Assembly (NCBI GenBank): GCA_022457155.1
Contig: JAJGOT010000170.1
Span: forward strand, 714,501-778,500
Source of the DNA: Cladopsammia gracilis
Taxonomy: Eukaryota; Cnidaria; Anthozoa; Scleractinia; Dendrophylliidae
DNA: 64,000 nucleotides
Direction of reading: 5' to 3'
Shown in pieces: positions 10,891 to 23,000 of the stretch. Within the stretch, counting starts at the first letter, position 1. Each line of letters starts with the position of its first letter. The notes under the pieces were generated by a model. That model searched no databases. It was given only the letters and a program-made list of their open reading frames with translations, and was not told the origin of the DNA. A program made the translations under genes and the position numbers.

Positions 10891-11134
10891 CTCTTGCACG
10901 GTTTTCTGGAGGCAGTTTTCTATGAATTTACCGGCACAATAGTCTATACGTTTTTTGACAATCATAACGCGCGTAGTATCTCTGTCAGTTATTTTATATA
11001 GCGTGTGGCATGAAATTCGCCGGAGTTTAATTTCGCGGAATGCCGATTTTTTGCATTTCGTGGGAACAAATTTAACAGACTTTAACGCTGGGAAAAATTT
11101 TTGCGGATCTCGGTTTTTCACGTACGGTACTTAT

Positions 11135-11233
11135 ATACATTAATGTATTAATGTACATTAATACATTAATGTATTAATATACATTATATACATTAATGTA
11201 TTGAGCACTGTTTTACGAATATCCAGTTCTACA

Positions 11234-11290
<57 letters not shown>
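11135..11290. repeat. AT-rich simple repeats
   Basis: ATTAATGTA-type repeats (11140-11205) are followed by an AT dinucleotide run of about 55 bases (11234-11289). Confidence 0.95.
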
Positions 11291-11338
11291 CCAGTAGAGG
11301 AAAAATTGAACTCTTCATCTGCTACAAAAGTGCTCAAT

Positions 11339-11886
11339 ATAACTTCTTGAGAGTTCAGACTTCAGTAATAATCATCGTTTTATTGCGACAGCTCTGTTTC
11401 GTATGGTCCAAAATTAAAAGGACCACACTCATCAGGCAACTTGAACGAATGACCGGTAAAATGAAATGCTAGCAGTAAAATACGAAAATTCAAAAATTCA
11501 AATGGTTGCTAGGCAGCAAATGCGTGCTGTTTGACAAAATAAAAGTGTAAAAAATCACAATTTAATTTGTGAAAAATCACAATTTAATTGCTCAATTACA
11601 GGATTTTAGTCAATGAGGTACCATGATTTTATTGACGGAGAAGACGGTTTGTAAAAAGCGAAACCGGATACACTTTTACATCTTATTTTGTCGAACAGCA
11701 CGCATTTGCTGCCTAGCAACCATTTGAATTTTTGAATTTTCGTATTTTACTGCTAGCATTTCATTTTACCGGTCATTCGTTCAAGTTGCCTGATGAGTAT
11801 GGTCCTTTCAATTTTGGACCATACGAAACAGAGCTGTCGCAATAAAACGATGATTACTCCTGAAGTCTGAACTCTCATGAAGTTAT
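11339..11886. mobile_element. Foldback element with ~210-bp inverted arms
   Basis: The arm at about 11339-11550 is repeated as reverse complement at about 11669-11886, starting with ATAACTTC...GAGAGTTCAGACTTCA and including CGATT/AATCG-like inner parts and GCTAGCAGTAAAATACG. The loop of about 120 bp holds CACAATTTAATT repeats. No ORF is present. Confidence 0.88.
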
Positions 11887-12485
11887 AGTCAATGCTAGAT
11901 GAGCGCTCTACGTTATCCATTCTCGCTACTCAAGAATTTGTTTATATATATATAAAAGTAGGTAGACTACTCAATATGAGCACATATGGATTTTAATACA
12001 GTTCTGTTTCGTAGACAAACACAAAGTTGATCCACTCATCAGTTAATCTCCATATACACTGAAGTATCGTTAAGGTTTACATCAGCAATATGATCGCGCG
12101 ACATCGTTACATCAGACCGTTAAAATTCAAAAATTTAAAAATTACATGCTTGCGATTGTGATTGGCTATTTTAATGTACGATCACTTATACATAGGAATG
12201 TATTTTCGTCGGTGCCTGCAAGTTGATACGAGTTCATTGCGTTTGTTTAAGGTCGCCAATTGCGGTTTCGTTATAATAAAAAACTTCTCTGTGGTGCATA
12301 AATTACAGCGTTTAGTGAGGTTAGTGTACGCTCTAGCCCTTGCGAGGATCTTCCACGAAATTGTAAATTCTTCTTTCTTTTCCTTCAATTGCCACAGATA
12401 TTTACTTAGATATATTAGATATATTAGATATATTAGATATCTTTACTTAGATATATATTTACTTATATATTTACTTTTATTTAAA
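11887..12485. other. Unassigned AT-rich stretch with minisatellite
   Basis: Holds a TTAGATATAT decamer tandem repeat (about 12405-12465). The remainder is unassigned. Confidence 0.55.
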
Positions 12486-12522
12486 TGAGCAACTTGCAAA
12501 CCGTACGAACTGGACGGATTTT

Positions 12523-12906
12523 TTGAATTGTACAAAAAATTTAGCTAAAGCAGCGCCCGTGACGGAAGAAACGATTGTTTTCCTCTCCATCCCTGTGGAA
12601 CAAGAGGAAACCGTACAGCCTCCTGAATCCCGGGACCGAAAACGAACGCATTCGGCTCCAAAAACGAATACGACTGCGAAGAAAGCCAAGACGAGCAAAG
12701 ATGGCGTTCCCGCCGAAACAGACTCCAGCCGTACAAGCACTCGGAAGCAAGTCAACGACCCTACTAAGCGCAGCAAAGGCGGACACGCTTCGCCCAAGAG
12801 CTCTGCTTCAAAGCAAATCGGTTCAAATACCGAGGAATTGATGACAAAATTGTTAGGAACGATGCAAGCATTCGTTCAACAACAAGCGAGCGGGCAGACA
12901 TTATAG
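12523..12906 (+). CDS. Hypothetical small Lys/Ser/Thr-rich protein, possibly transposon-borne
   Basis: The open frame begins with a TTG and contains no good ATG near its start. An ATG at 12486 opens a different frame that stops after 13 codons, so a frameshift or splice may be involved. The deduced ~127 residues are very hydrophilic, with basic clusters (RDRKR, KKAKTSK) resembling nuclear localisation signals and a C-terminal Gln-rich end. It converges on the YqaJ pseudogene. I do not recognise a family, and it may be an accessory ORF of the same element or not a gene at all. Confidence 0.25.
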   Translation: MNCTKNLAKAAPVTEETIVFLSIPVEQEETVQPPESRDRKRTHSAPKTNTTAKKAKTSKDGVPAETDSSRTSTRKQVNDPTKRSKGGHASPKSSASKQIGSNTEELMTKLLGTMQAFVQQQASGQTL

Positions 12907-13094
12907 ATTAAAGGCGCACGCGCGCGTGTAAATTTAGAGTAGGTCACGGTAATAATACAAGATCACAACTACAAGGAACTTAACATGATTACAGTAAATT
13001 ATTTATCGCGGGCTTCAATTTGTTAATCCAAAAGCTTTCTCTAGCTCTTCTGATTGCAACGTTACTATTTCGTACCCCCTCTAGCACAGTTAAT

Positions 13095-14056
13095 TTAAGT
13101 TATATCCAGGAGCTTCCAGGCGAAAACAGCCACTGGTTTCGGGCCTTCCGAATCCTGATTCGTAAAAGCTTTTTGCATAGAAACAATACGCAAAAACTCC
13201 TCGCCTTCGTCCTGTTTTCTAAACGACATTCTGACTGTGCCGTAAGAACACCAGATATTTTTCTCCGCGATTGAAAACATTATTTGCTCAAACAACCGTG
13301 TTGTTTTAAGTGAACCAAGGTCAATGATTTCGTTTTGATTTCTGGTTATCTTCTGTTTGCTAAAAAGATAACAAACACCCCACGCGAGTGTTGTGTTACC
13401 CTTTGTCATATACTTGTTTCCTCCGTTTAGAAACTGATTATGGGCCAAACTTGGTTCTAGCTGCTTTAAAGAGCACATTCTAAAGTAAGCGTCAACAAAC
13501 AAGCCTTTGTTTACCATGTCCCCACTAAAAGCAAGGCCCGTTTGTATCTGGGTGGTATAATAACTAGGAATTCGATCCATAGCTATTTTCCTCTTGAGCA
13601 GGCATTTAAATTCCAAAAGAATTAAGTTATCTTTGTCTAAATAATATCCGTCTGGACTGCAAGTGACCTTTCGATAAAGTGGGTGATCTCTTGCTAGATT
13701 AAGAGAGATGCTGTGACCAAATACGGAAACAGAGTGTTTTTGCTCAAAATACTTGCATACAAGTGGCTCGAACAGATTGCCCCAGGTACAAGCTGCATTG
13801 TTGAGCATATCTGTCGGTCGTATTTTCTTTATGAGCAAGCTTTGTCGCTTTCAAACGGCGAAGATCCTGTCAAGGCAGCGATCTCTGATGCACCGATGAT
13901 GTTTTGTCTGGCTCTCACCCAGTCGACGCCCTTTTGTTTCAGATCAGTGTTCCTCAATTTGAGAAAGTTCATGAACACTTGTGTTGTCGTCATCATTGAT
14001 ATACGAAGGGTAAGCATTTCTTCAATTGGCAGTACCAACCCGCTCAAGTACTCCAT
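13095..14056 (-). pseudogene. YqaJ-like recombinase/exonuclease of a DNA transposon, frameshifted
   Basis: Two minus-strand frames (14056-13829 and 13838-13095) join with a one-base shift near 13835 into one protein of about 320 residues. It carries the YqaJ/PD-(D/E)XK nuclease pattern: ASEIAALTGSSPF, then WGNLFEPLV, SPDGYY, LLEFKC and YYTTQIQ, which supply the expected acidic and Lys residues and the Gln. YqaJ nucleases digest double-stranded DNA in phage-type recombination. In cnidarians they are also carried by some Harbinger-related (ISL2EU-type) transposons; that link is from memory. No transposase is seen nearby. Apart from the shift, the domain is well preserved. Confidence 0.75.
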
Positions 14057-14319
14057 AGACCTTCGTTTGGGTGGATGGAGGCCTCATTTGCGTTTTGGTT
14101 TGGGCGGTCTAAATGGCTGTTGACTTGACGAGTTTTTCGCTGAGGTAAAGAGGACGGGCCTCAGTAGGGGGGGGGGGGGGAGAGACTAGTCTGGGATAAG
14201 CATTTTTAGGGTGTAGCGAGTACCAATAAAACTTTCCCTGATTAATAGGCCCGGTCTCTCCTCCTAAATTATCACTTCTGTCGTTAACTTTGATTACATT
14301 TATAAGTTTCATTCAAAAA

Positions 14320-14542
14320 TTATTTTATACTAAACCTTTGTAGTACAAATCACGTTCCTATTAGGGTGTGAACAACAAAATCACCCACAAGAAATATGCG
14401 CTAAAACTGTGAGCCGCATAACATTGCACATTTTCTAGCACAGGATTTGAGTAATTTCCTGTGCGTATTTCTTGTGGGTGTTTTTGTTGTTCACACCCTA
14501 ATAGGAACGTGATTTGTTCTACAAAGGTTTAGTATAAAATAA
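14320..14542. mobile_element. Palindromic MITE with ~80-bp arms
   Basis: TTATTTTATACTAAACCTTT...GTTCCTATTAGGGTGTGAAC at 14320 is mirrored as reverse complement up to 14542, with GCACATTTTCTAG in the loop. There is no coding capacity. Confidence 0.88.
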
Positions 14543-14713
14543 GTTTCATCTGTGTATCTTGTAGTTTAATCCTGATGAAGTCTCACTAGCAGACGAAACC
14601 GGTCGATTAATAAACTCAGTTATACAAGACAAGTTGCTGCGTGCTGCCCACAAGTCTTTTTATTTTAAAATGAACATTATACTAATCCAAATAGACGTTT
14701 GAATTTAAGGTTG

Positions 14714-14826
14714 AAGTCAGATGTCGAAAATCGAAAAAAAGTGAAGTCGGAAATCGTAAAAAAATTGAAGTCGGAAATCGAAAAAAAGTGAAGTCGGAAA
14801 TCGAAAAAAGGGGAAGTCGGAAGTCA
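14714..14826. repeat. GAAGTCGGAAATCG minisatellite, array 1
   Basis: About five copies of a 21-24-bp unit, GAAGTCGGAAATCG plus an A-run and GT. Arrays of the same unit recur at 15857-16014 and 16937-17025. Confidence 0.9.
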
Positions 14827-15324
14827 TGGCAAGAAATTGGGTGACATTTGCCTCTAATTTTTTAACTCGTCCCCAGACCCCCAATTTGATCCTTAAAATC
14901 ACAGCGAAAACGCCATTTATGGAAGGGAAAATCACGATTTCGCCCATTTATGAATTACTTTTCGGAAATCCACACTCGGATTCCAGTAATTTGGTTATTA
15001 GTTTTGTTACTGGAAACGTTAAAATATTTTAATAACTTAAAAAAAAGTCATGTCATTTTGACGTTGAAGTGACCAATGTCACGTAAAGGCTTGTATGGAG
15101 CTCAACCGCGCGGTCATCGTTTTTAGCGGTATAACTCATTTTAATAGGTGTAATGTCAACATCCACACTCGGTTTTGAAGAGACTGGGACATAGTGAACA
15201 TTTTGATGGGAAATATGATTTAGTTGGAGCGAAAGAAACCCTGTCATTTTGACATTTTTCAATGCAATATGCTTCGACTGAGCCCATTTTGGCTTCCATT
15301 GGTGAGTAAAGTCTAGATTCCATA
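14827..15324. other. Unassigned stretch
   Basis: No gene recognised. TGTCATTTTGAC (15052) and CTGTCATTTTGACATT (15241) are near-inverted and may bound another degenerate element. Confidence 0.4.
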
Positions 15325-15616
15325 GCTCAGAAGGAGGTCGGACACCTTATTGAGACTTATATAACGGAGTAACTGGTTAGCTTTCAGTTGAGGTTAGGGG
15401 TAGCAGTTTATATAGTTAAATTTAGGACTAAGCAGCCAGAGAAGCTAGGTGGTACGGTAGGCTATGTAAGTCTAAGCCTAGCTGAGGTCACAGGTTCAAT
15501 CCTGAGTGGGGATTTTATATTTTCCTTTTTACACTTAAAAATTTATTGAACATAAAATTCTAAGTGTCGACATTACGTTATATAATTCTCAATAAGTGTC
15601 CGACCTCCTTCTGAGC
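15325..15616. mobile_element. MITE with 30-bp TIRs and TA duplication (Tc1/mariner-like)
   Basis: GCTCAGAAGGAGGTCGGACA at the left is inverted at the right (TGTCCGACCTCCTTCTGAGC), and both ends abut TA. The interior has a tRNA-promoter-like B-box GGTTCAATCC (15493-15502), one base shorter than the consensus, so a tRNA-derived SINE trapped in the element is possible. Confidence 0.85.
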
Positions 15617-15745
15617 TATATAAGGTAGACTCTACCCCATTGGTGATTTGCGCGGACTAGCGCCCAGGCCGTTCGAGCTCAACTGCGCATGGGTAATAGT
15701 TCATTTTAGTACAATCAAAGTATAGAGCAAGGCTGATACTACGTA

Positions 15746-16069
15746 GAACATTTAACGCGACAACGACATGATAGAGCCCAAACTGAAAGCCAAAATGCAA
15801 GTAACGCGCACGCCCGGAGCAAATGTCTCCTTTCAGGGGGCAATTTTTTGGTATGCAAAAAAAAGTGAAGTCAGAAATCGAAAAAAAAGGTGAAGTCGGA
15901 AATCGAAAAAAAAAGTGAAGTTGGAAATCGAAAAAAAAAGTGAAGTCGGAAATCGAAAAAAAGTGAAGTTGGAAATGGCAAAAAAAAAGTGAAGTCGGAA
16001 ATGGCAAAAAAAAAGAACATTTAACGCAACAACGACATGATAGAGCCCAAACTGAAAGCCAAAATGCAA
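15746..16069. repeat. Minisatellite array 2 between two 55-bp direct repeats
   Basis: A 55-bp segment beginning GAACATTTAACGC and ending CCAAAATGCAA occurs at 15746-15800 and 16015-16069, two bases different. About 56 bp of other sequence and then the GAAGTCGGAAAT array (15857-16014) lie between. Confidence 0.88.
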
Positions 16070-16936
16070 CCGTGGTCAGCTGTTTCGACCTGGTTGGGTC
16101 TCGTCAGCATGGTGTAGCAGCAAAAAGATAGAAAAACCAGCGTGTGGTCGCCGGGTCCGTGTAGGTGAGACATTTCAATTCCACTCAATGAAAGATTAGG
16201 ACTTTATTACACCGTGGTCCACCGTAGGTTTCCACAGTCGAGATTACAAGTTCTCCCACAGATTCTTCGCCTACAGAATTCTCATTCAGTTCCAGTATAC
16301 ATGTAGATAATTCACATCTGCGTTCGTTCGGTGCAATTCGCTGTAAAATACAATGTTCCGTCTAAGAAAAACGTCCTAAATACACTCAAATTGAATAACT
16401 GGAAAGTACAGAATAATAGACTTACACAAGTGTGGATACTCCAAGTTCTATCCGGCGTACAAAAGAAAAAACATTCAGCAGCAGATAAATACTGTTTTCG
16501 CAAAAAACAACATGGCCGACGCGCCGAGCACATGGCCGAGACACTTGAAAGGGCTTATGGGAAGTTCAGAAACAGGCTACCCAAGAAAAGTAACAACACA
16601 GCGCGAACGCCAATTCTCTACCACATCGCACGTGGTGATGGCAACAGATGTGAGCTCGAATTCAAATGTTTGCCAATTGACCCAAGTCACAGCGGCGCGT
16701 GACCATGAGTAATAGGCAAAGAATTTGAAATATCATGTCGTTGTCGCGATAAAGAAATTGAGGATGGACAGAACCATCCCTCAGCGAGAACATGGCCAAT
16801 ACCATGTGAAAAATAAATAAGCAGCATTTCAGATCTGAAAAGATCTACGGTCCCAAAATATAACAAGTACATAAGAAGCAAAGAACCGCGAACGAAAATG
16901 CTGCCGGTGTACGTAGGATCTGTTAGTACAAGAATA
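16070..16936. other. Unassigned stretch
   Basis: Open frames of up to 123 codons on the plus strand (16331-16702) match no family I recognise and lack splice or codon support. Confidence 0.4.
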
Positions 16937-17025
16937 ATTGAAGTCGGAAATGACAAAAAAAAAGTGAAGTCGGAAATGGAAAAAAAAGTGAAGTCGGAAA
17001 TGGCAAAAAAAGTGAAGTCGGAAAT
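16937..17025. repeat. GAAGTCGGAAATGG minisatellite, array 3
   Basis: Four copies of the same unit as arrays 1 and 2, with G replacing C after AAAT as in the last units of array 2. Confidence 0.88.
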
Positions 17026-18535
17026 GGGATAGTGTCCCTCCTCGGCTTTCGTACTTTAGGCAGTCAGGAAGAGGTACAAGGAAAGACAATTTGAATTGGC
17101 ATATAAAAAGTGAAAAATTAAAAACCCCAACAATTCAAGTAAGATGATTAAAGAATAAAGGGCCAAGATCTCCGTTTTAAAGTTACTCTAAATCTACTTC
17201 CCTGGGTACCAAAGGTTCTCTCACGGTACGCTTTCTTGTGAAGTCGCTATAGTAGGAGCATAGCAAAGCAGAGCAGGCGCCGGTTTATTTGTAGAGTTAC
17301 ATTTCGGAAACGCGCGCGCGTCCACAATTTTGCCCTGGGACCGACCGGCAGGAGACACGAGGGGCGTGTAATATGAAAGAGATAAGAGCGCGAGAAAAGC
17401 GTCCGGTACTGTGATTCAAGCACCTAGAAAAAAAAATGTTTTGATGCTTCTCCACTTATATACGAAGGCTGTAAGTATTGTAACAAATCAAGACACAGAA
17501 ATACATTCAATCTTTTTGTTGATTCAGTATTTTACATCAATGTCGCCAAATACTCAACACGCTATTCATATGAACAAGTAATTCTGTCTTCTAAGATGGG
17601 TTTTTCTAGATTTGGTTTTTAGAATCTCATTAGAACAAATTGAAACGGACTACAATAATGTTTTAGGCGTTAAAATGGTGCAAGGATTGTGTTAAAATAA
17701 AAGCCACGTTTTAAGGACTATTATTTATCAAGATCTATCAATCCAGTCAATCTACGAATTTTTGATGGTGATTATAAAAAAAAAATTGCAACATTGTTTT
17801 ATTCAGCCCTATGCCTTTGAGGGTGGTCCACTTAGCAACATACAAAAAATCTCCCTTTAAAAATTGTGAGCTTTTACCACAGGACACCCAAGTTGCGTAA
17901 AATCACACTCTCAAAGAAGAAACATTGTTTTCATCGTGTTTCTCTTTTTAAAAGCCCTATGGATAAAGTAAATCATACCCACAGAGTTATTCTTTAGTGA
18001 AGTAATACTGAAAGTACGTCTTTTTCAGTTTTAAGCGTTTTGCACAGGTCACCCATGTAAAAGTAATACACTTTCTCTGAGAATACATGTTTTGTTTTTC
18101 TACCGTTTTTGAGCATGAAATTGTTCTGCAGACTTATACTAATATTTAACAATCGAATTGTTTTTACTAAGTTGTTTATTGGCTTAATGCTACAGACGTA
18201 TTTTACTCGATCTGCTCACAGATTCAATATCATCAGATTGAAGTTGACGCCTGGAAACATAAAGCTTCAAAGATGTTCAAATTATGTTGCTAAGTAAACC
18301 ATCCTTGATCACATGGAATTGAGAAAAATGATGTTGCAATTTGTTTGCAAATTTACTGTTTGACTGCAGTGGACTAAAATGACAACAGTTACCCGACGGC
18401 ACTAAACCTTTTTTTCTGTAAACTGTACATAATTTTAGATGTACGCTAATGTTTCTGACGAGGACAAAACCAATATTCAAGAGTCCAATTAATCTTGTGC
18501 AATTCTGAAATGAAACTGGAACTGAAAATCAAAAC
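17026..18535. other. Unassigned intergenic stretch
   Basis: 1.5 kb of AT-rich sequence without an ORF above about 65 codons. No RNA gene or clear repeat recognised. Confidence 0.45.
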
Positions 18536-18794
18536 GTTATCAGAACAGTCGAGTTTGCTTGTAGAGTCAGGCCTTATTAATCATAAGTGAATGATGATCC
18601 ATAAGGCCAGGAACCATAATGGTGGACGGAGGCCGTAGGCGTGGGGCCCGGGGCCCACTATGCCTATGAACAGGCATTCTGGTTGGGAATAAGGCGAATA
18701 GCGCGGGAAACGCGAGAGGACGGAGGGGAGGGAAATGAAAAATAGCCGATCGATGAGGCTTGACTCTACAGGAAAACTTGTCTGTTCTGATAAC
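18536..18794. mobile_element. MITE with ~46-bp imperfect TIRs
   Basis: GTTATCAGAACAG and TGTAGAGTCAGGCCT at the left pair with AGGCTTGACTCTACA and CTGTTCTGATAAC at the right. The interior is G-rich (GTGGGGCCCGGGGCCCAC palindrome). Confidence 0.78.
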
Positions 18795-19776
18795 TTTCAC
18801 CTTCACTTATTTTGAGCTTTCGAACAGTACCCCTCTCGCAAAACTAAGTAAAAAACCGTTTTCATTTTCCGTCTAGATATAAATTTAGAGACAAATTACT
18901 CGTCTGTCAATACGTATTAAGAACGCCAGGGATGTCCCTAACCGTTTTTAACATTATAAGCCCGGGACTGTCGAAAGGAGTTCCATGACGTGTTTGTTTT
19001 GTTAAACCTTAAAAGGTTTCGCGAAGTTTGCATAAAAGCATTAAAATGCTTGGTGATCGTCTGTTATCCAGTACAGTCAGTTAATGCGCCCACTTTCCAT
19101 CTGTTCCATTTAAAGGCGATTGTCCACGGTCTTTAACATGACTTTTGGCACTAGCGTTCATCGTGTTAGTTCTGGTGTTAAGATATCTATTTACTGTGAT
19201 GATGTGGGTTATTATTCCCGGTTATTATTCCACATGATTCAGGAAATACGGTGCGGATCATGACGTACTGATGAGCTTTCATGACGACGACACTACGAAC
19301 CTGCGACAGAAGCATACGTACACTTACGGAAGTTGAACACTAGAATTTTATTCACTTTGTTTCGGATACTTACACATACGTTCTTTTTCAAGGCCAGTGT
19401 CTCTGATCGGATCGTTTTCAGACGTCAATAGCTTGTCTTATACTTCGCTGGCTTGAGTGAAACAAAATGTAAAACATAATGCGATTTACTATCATCTCGG
19501 TAATGATTAGCTTGCGTGCAGACGTCTTAGTCCTATTTCCTTTGCTTCACCTTTTCTGCGTGAAGCAAGAAAATAGAAGACGCCTGAGCGCAGAAAAATT
19601 TTGCCCCCTTATTCGTCTAAACACTGAATTTATATCTAGACGAATTATCAGTCTCAGACGGATAATTAACAGATATGCAACCTTTTATTAAGCAAAAGGG
19701 CTTACAACAATATTTTACCTCGCGCCATTTCTTACACAACAGGCAGCGAATGAAAATTTTGCGTACATAAATTGAG
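18795..19776. other. Unassigned intergenic stretch
   Basis: No gene or repeat recognised, only short open frames. Confidence 0.4.
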
Positions 19777-19785
19777 AGTTTTATA

Positions 19786-19921
19786 TAGCCTGCATAACAG
19801 GCGTTATTGGGGCGAATTGGGGCGCTCAAGCGGGTTTTAGGTCGCGAACGCGCAGCGCCCCAAAACGCCCGCGCCCCAAAACCCGCTTGAGCGCCCTCAA
19901 TAACGCCTGTTATGCAGGCTA
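19786..19921. mobile_element. 136-bp palindromic MITE with AGTTTTATA target duplication
   Basis: Termini TAGCCTGCATAACAGGCGTT and its reverse complement are flanked by AGTTTTATA on both sides (19777-19785, 19922-19930). A 9-bp duplication suits Mutator-like and an 8-bp one hAT-like elements. Confidence 0.88.
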
Positions 19922-20038
19922 AGTTTTATACGAAGAGCTTTCGTCTAGTTAAAGAACTACACAAATTAAAACACAGTAAAATATGATAGAATTTCTTAGT
20001 TTCAAGTGTTTCGTGTCTTTTAAAATAAGAAATTCAAA

Positions 20039-23000
20039 TCAGTAATCCAGTGATACCAATTCAAAAGTAGCAAAAGCGTTTCCAACGAGACAATCACCAG
20101 ACAGTACAGTCCAATCATCGCTAGGGACAAACGACCCTCCACCTCCCGCATGAAGATCCAAAGTTTCGCTCCTCCCATCAACTTGAGCACCACCACCAGA
20201 GTATCCACCCCCTCCACCACAGTTTCCACCACCGCCAAATCCCCCTGCACATCGAGCCTTCTTGTTATACCCTCCCTCTCCCCCAGCAGAGAACGATTTT
20301 CCTCCGTCGTTGCCTGGGCAAGGCTTCTTGCATTTGCCATCCTCAAAGCAGCACCCATTTGTTATGAGGCCACCTCCTCCTCCAACACCGACTAAGGAGA
20401 GGTCAGAGCCTCCTGACATGCATACATTCCCTCCTTTTCCTTTCCTGCCGCCGTTAACACTCCCCAATTCACCAGCTTGTCCCGGATCACCATCTACAAT
20501 ATCAGCCGCACCACCACCCCCAGCTATAGCCAGAGGACTGCCATCAGCAGCAAATACAACAAACGTGCCGCCACCACCACCTCCTCCAGTTGCTTTTTGT
20601 CCCACTAAGACTGTCAGCTGTGTCCCCTGCTCAAGATGTACGTTTCCTTTTACTCTGGCTCCCCTTCCTCCTTTAGTGTAGTAACCGCCATGATTCGCCC
20701 CTGTAGCACCGCACAGCTCAAGGTGATATTGGCCCGTTATAGGGACATTCCATGTTTGTAGGCCGTTTTGCACTAAGATCCCTTCAAGTGAGGTACCCTG
20801 GTACTCTGCATTGCTGGTCGGTCCAAATCTCCCCCTGGCTCCAAGTGTAGTGAAGTGGTAGTGAACGTCTATTGACCAAACATAGTCACACATAAACCAA
20901 TGAGACCATAAATTATCGAGTGCAAGAACTGGTAAAGTATTCAGATCTAGAATGGGTTTAACTTATAACTGAGAATTGGCAAACGTTTCCACTGGCAACT
21001 AAAAATGCTGCGTTTTTTTAACTGATAGGTGAGATTCGAAGTCCGTTAAAAATAACGTACTAGCTGAGAAATGGCTAAAATAAAACTGATAAGTGAAAAA
21101 TGGAACTGAAAAAAGATACAACTTAAATTCCAGCACCCATATCTAGACTCTCATTATCACTTAAACTCTAACCTGCCTAGCATGCGTCGGGGAGAATAGA
21201 GCTGGGGAGAAAGAGACCCCTTTTGTTCATTTCTGCGGACGAAGACGGCCGCGAAATTCCGCTAAACATAGTAAATTCAGCCACACCTAGAGTCAGCCAT
21301 GCGTAAAAGCGCGCGCCAGTTTCGGATTGGTAAACGTACGAACAGCTGACATAATTCGATTGCCAGGAGATCAGTGGGCGTAATGCGAATAGCCCAGCTG
21401 TCCTTATAGCAGGTGTTCCTTCCCTTCTCCTCTTCTCCTTTTTCACGCCCCCTCCCCCTCCCCCCTTCCCCAAGACTATAAATATCTATCTGAACAAGTG
21501 CGCGCACTAGTCAGAGGATGCATCAGGCATACGTCATCGTTGATCATATTCGCCCGCTATCCCGGAAGACGTCAATGTGTGTGCAGAGTAACTTTAACAA
21601 GGCACTTTACTTACCTATCTTTGTCTCGCAACTGTCTCCTGTCCACGGTAGATGACATGTGCACTTAAATTCTTGTTTATCCTGGTTAAAATGGCACTGC
21701 CCTTGATTAAGACAGGTTATCTGTTTGCAGCCCTCCTAGAACAAAGACCGCGAATTAAACAGTACACCAAACTGAAGAGAGGAACATGATCACTGTTATA
21801 ATTCAACACATTAATACACTGACCAAAATGGTCAGAAGGTTATCGATATACGCTATGTCTGCATGACGTATATCCAACGATGGAGGTAAATTTCGTATTT
21901 TGACAAGAGAATGCAAAAATGACCGGACCGACCTCGAAATTTTTTGTTCAAACTGTACTTCGTTATCAATGTGTTGAATTATAAAACTGTTATTGTGCTC
22001 AAGCATGCGTGATATCGCCTAATTTTAGTCGAGTCGGCTAAGAATTAGGCGATGTCACGCGCGCTTTCGCGCTATAATAGTTAAATAGTCGACCGTGTCT
22101 GTTACGGCTTAATTTAGACATCTGTATATCTACTTCTTAAAGGGACGTTGTCCCACCGAAATAACCAAATTTTGCTCATTTAATTTCCATGTTAAACGTT
22201 ATTTTGCCAAATGCCACCAAATATACAACAAAATTGGATTGAAAAATTCTATAGAGCAAAACAGAAGCGATAGTATGGAGAAAAAGTGCAGGATTACAAG
22301 GATGAAAGTGGATTATAGTTCATTAATGTTGATTTCGTGACAGGCGGTCAAAAAATCAAAGTTTCGATTCCGGTAGAATGTTTAGTTTTTTAGTCGTTAT
22401 TTTGGAATTTTAGTTCACATTCTTTGCGTTCATTCATTGCTAGTTTAAAACAATGAAGCCAGCTTAAAGCGATCTCCTGGCCATTATCATGAAAACATGA
22501 TATTTCAGCAAGACAGTGTCCCTAAAATGACATTCAATTTTTAGGTCAAACATAGCTAAAGGGTTTCTAAGCTGTTCTGGGCTCCTGATAAGCGAGAAGT
22601 GAACAAAACAAATGCGGTTATGCAAACAATTTTATACCTTATAACACTTTCTTTTTTATAAGAACCTTCAATAAGAACGTTGAGGCTGGGATTGGCCGAA
22701 ATTATAAAAATGTGCTAAGAACACAGCCAAGGTGATATTTATGTTAAGGACGTCCTTTTTTTCCCCTTTTGTTTTTATAGTTATCTAACTGAAAGTTCAG
22801 TTTAGTGTAACAATTTAGTCAGAGAAAATATACAGTCCAACTGAGCCAAAAATGCTTCAATGGTTTACGCTGCAAGTCATTTACAAATTTGTTTAAAAAT
22901 TAGGAAATTGGTTGAACTTGGTCCATTCATTATTCCTTTCTTTCAGTATTAAGATTTACTGAAATACTACACAATTTATCTTAAGAACATGGTAAGAACG

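Noticed and set aside
10786..11121. 111-codon minus-strand ORF
   Set aside because: Overlaps an inverted repeat and a LINE edge; no recognised motif.
15430..15515. A functional tRNA gene
   Set aside because: The T-loop is one base short and no cloverleaf with a clear anticodon stem could be drawn.
16331..16702. 123-codon plus-strand ORF
   Set aside because: No family, no splice context and overlapping ORF in another frame; likely chance.
20150..20681. Plus-strand Pro/Ser-rich ORFs
   Set aside because: Antisense shadow of the glycine-rich exon.
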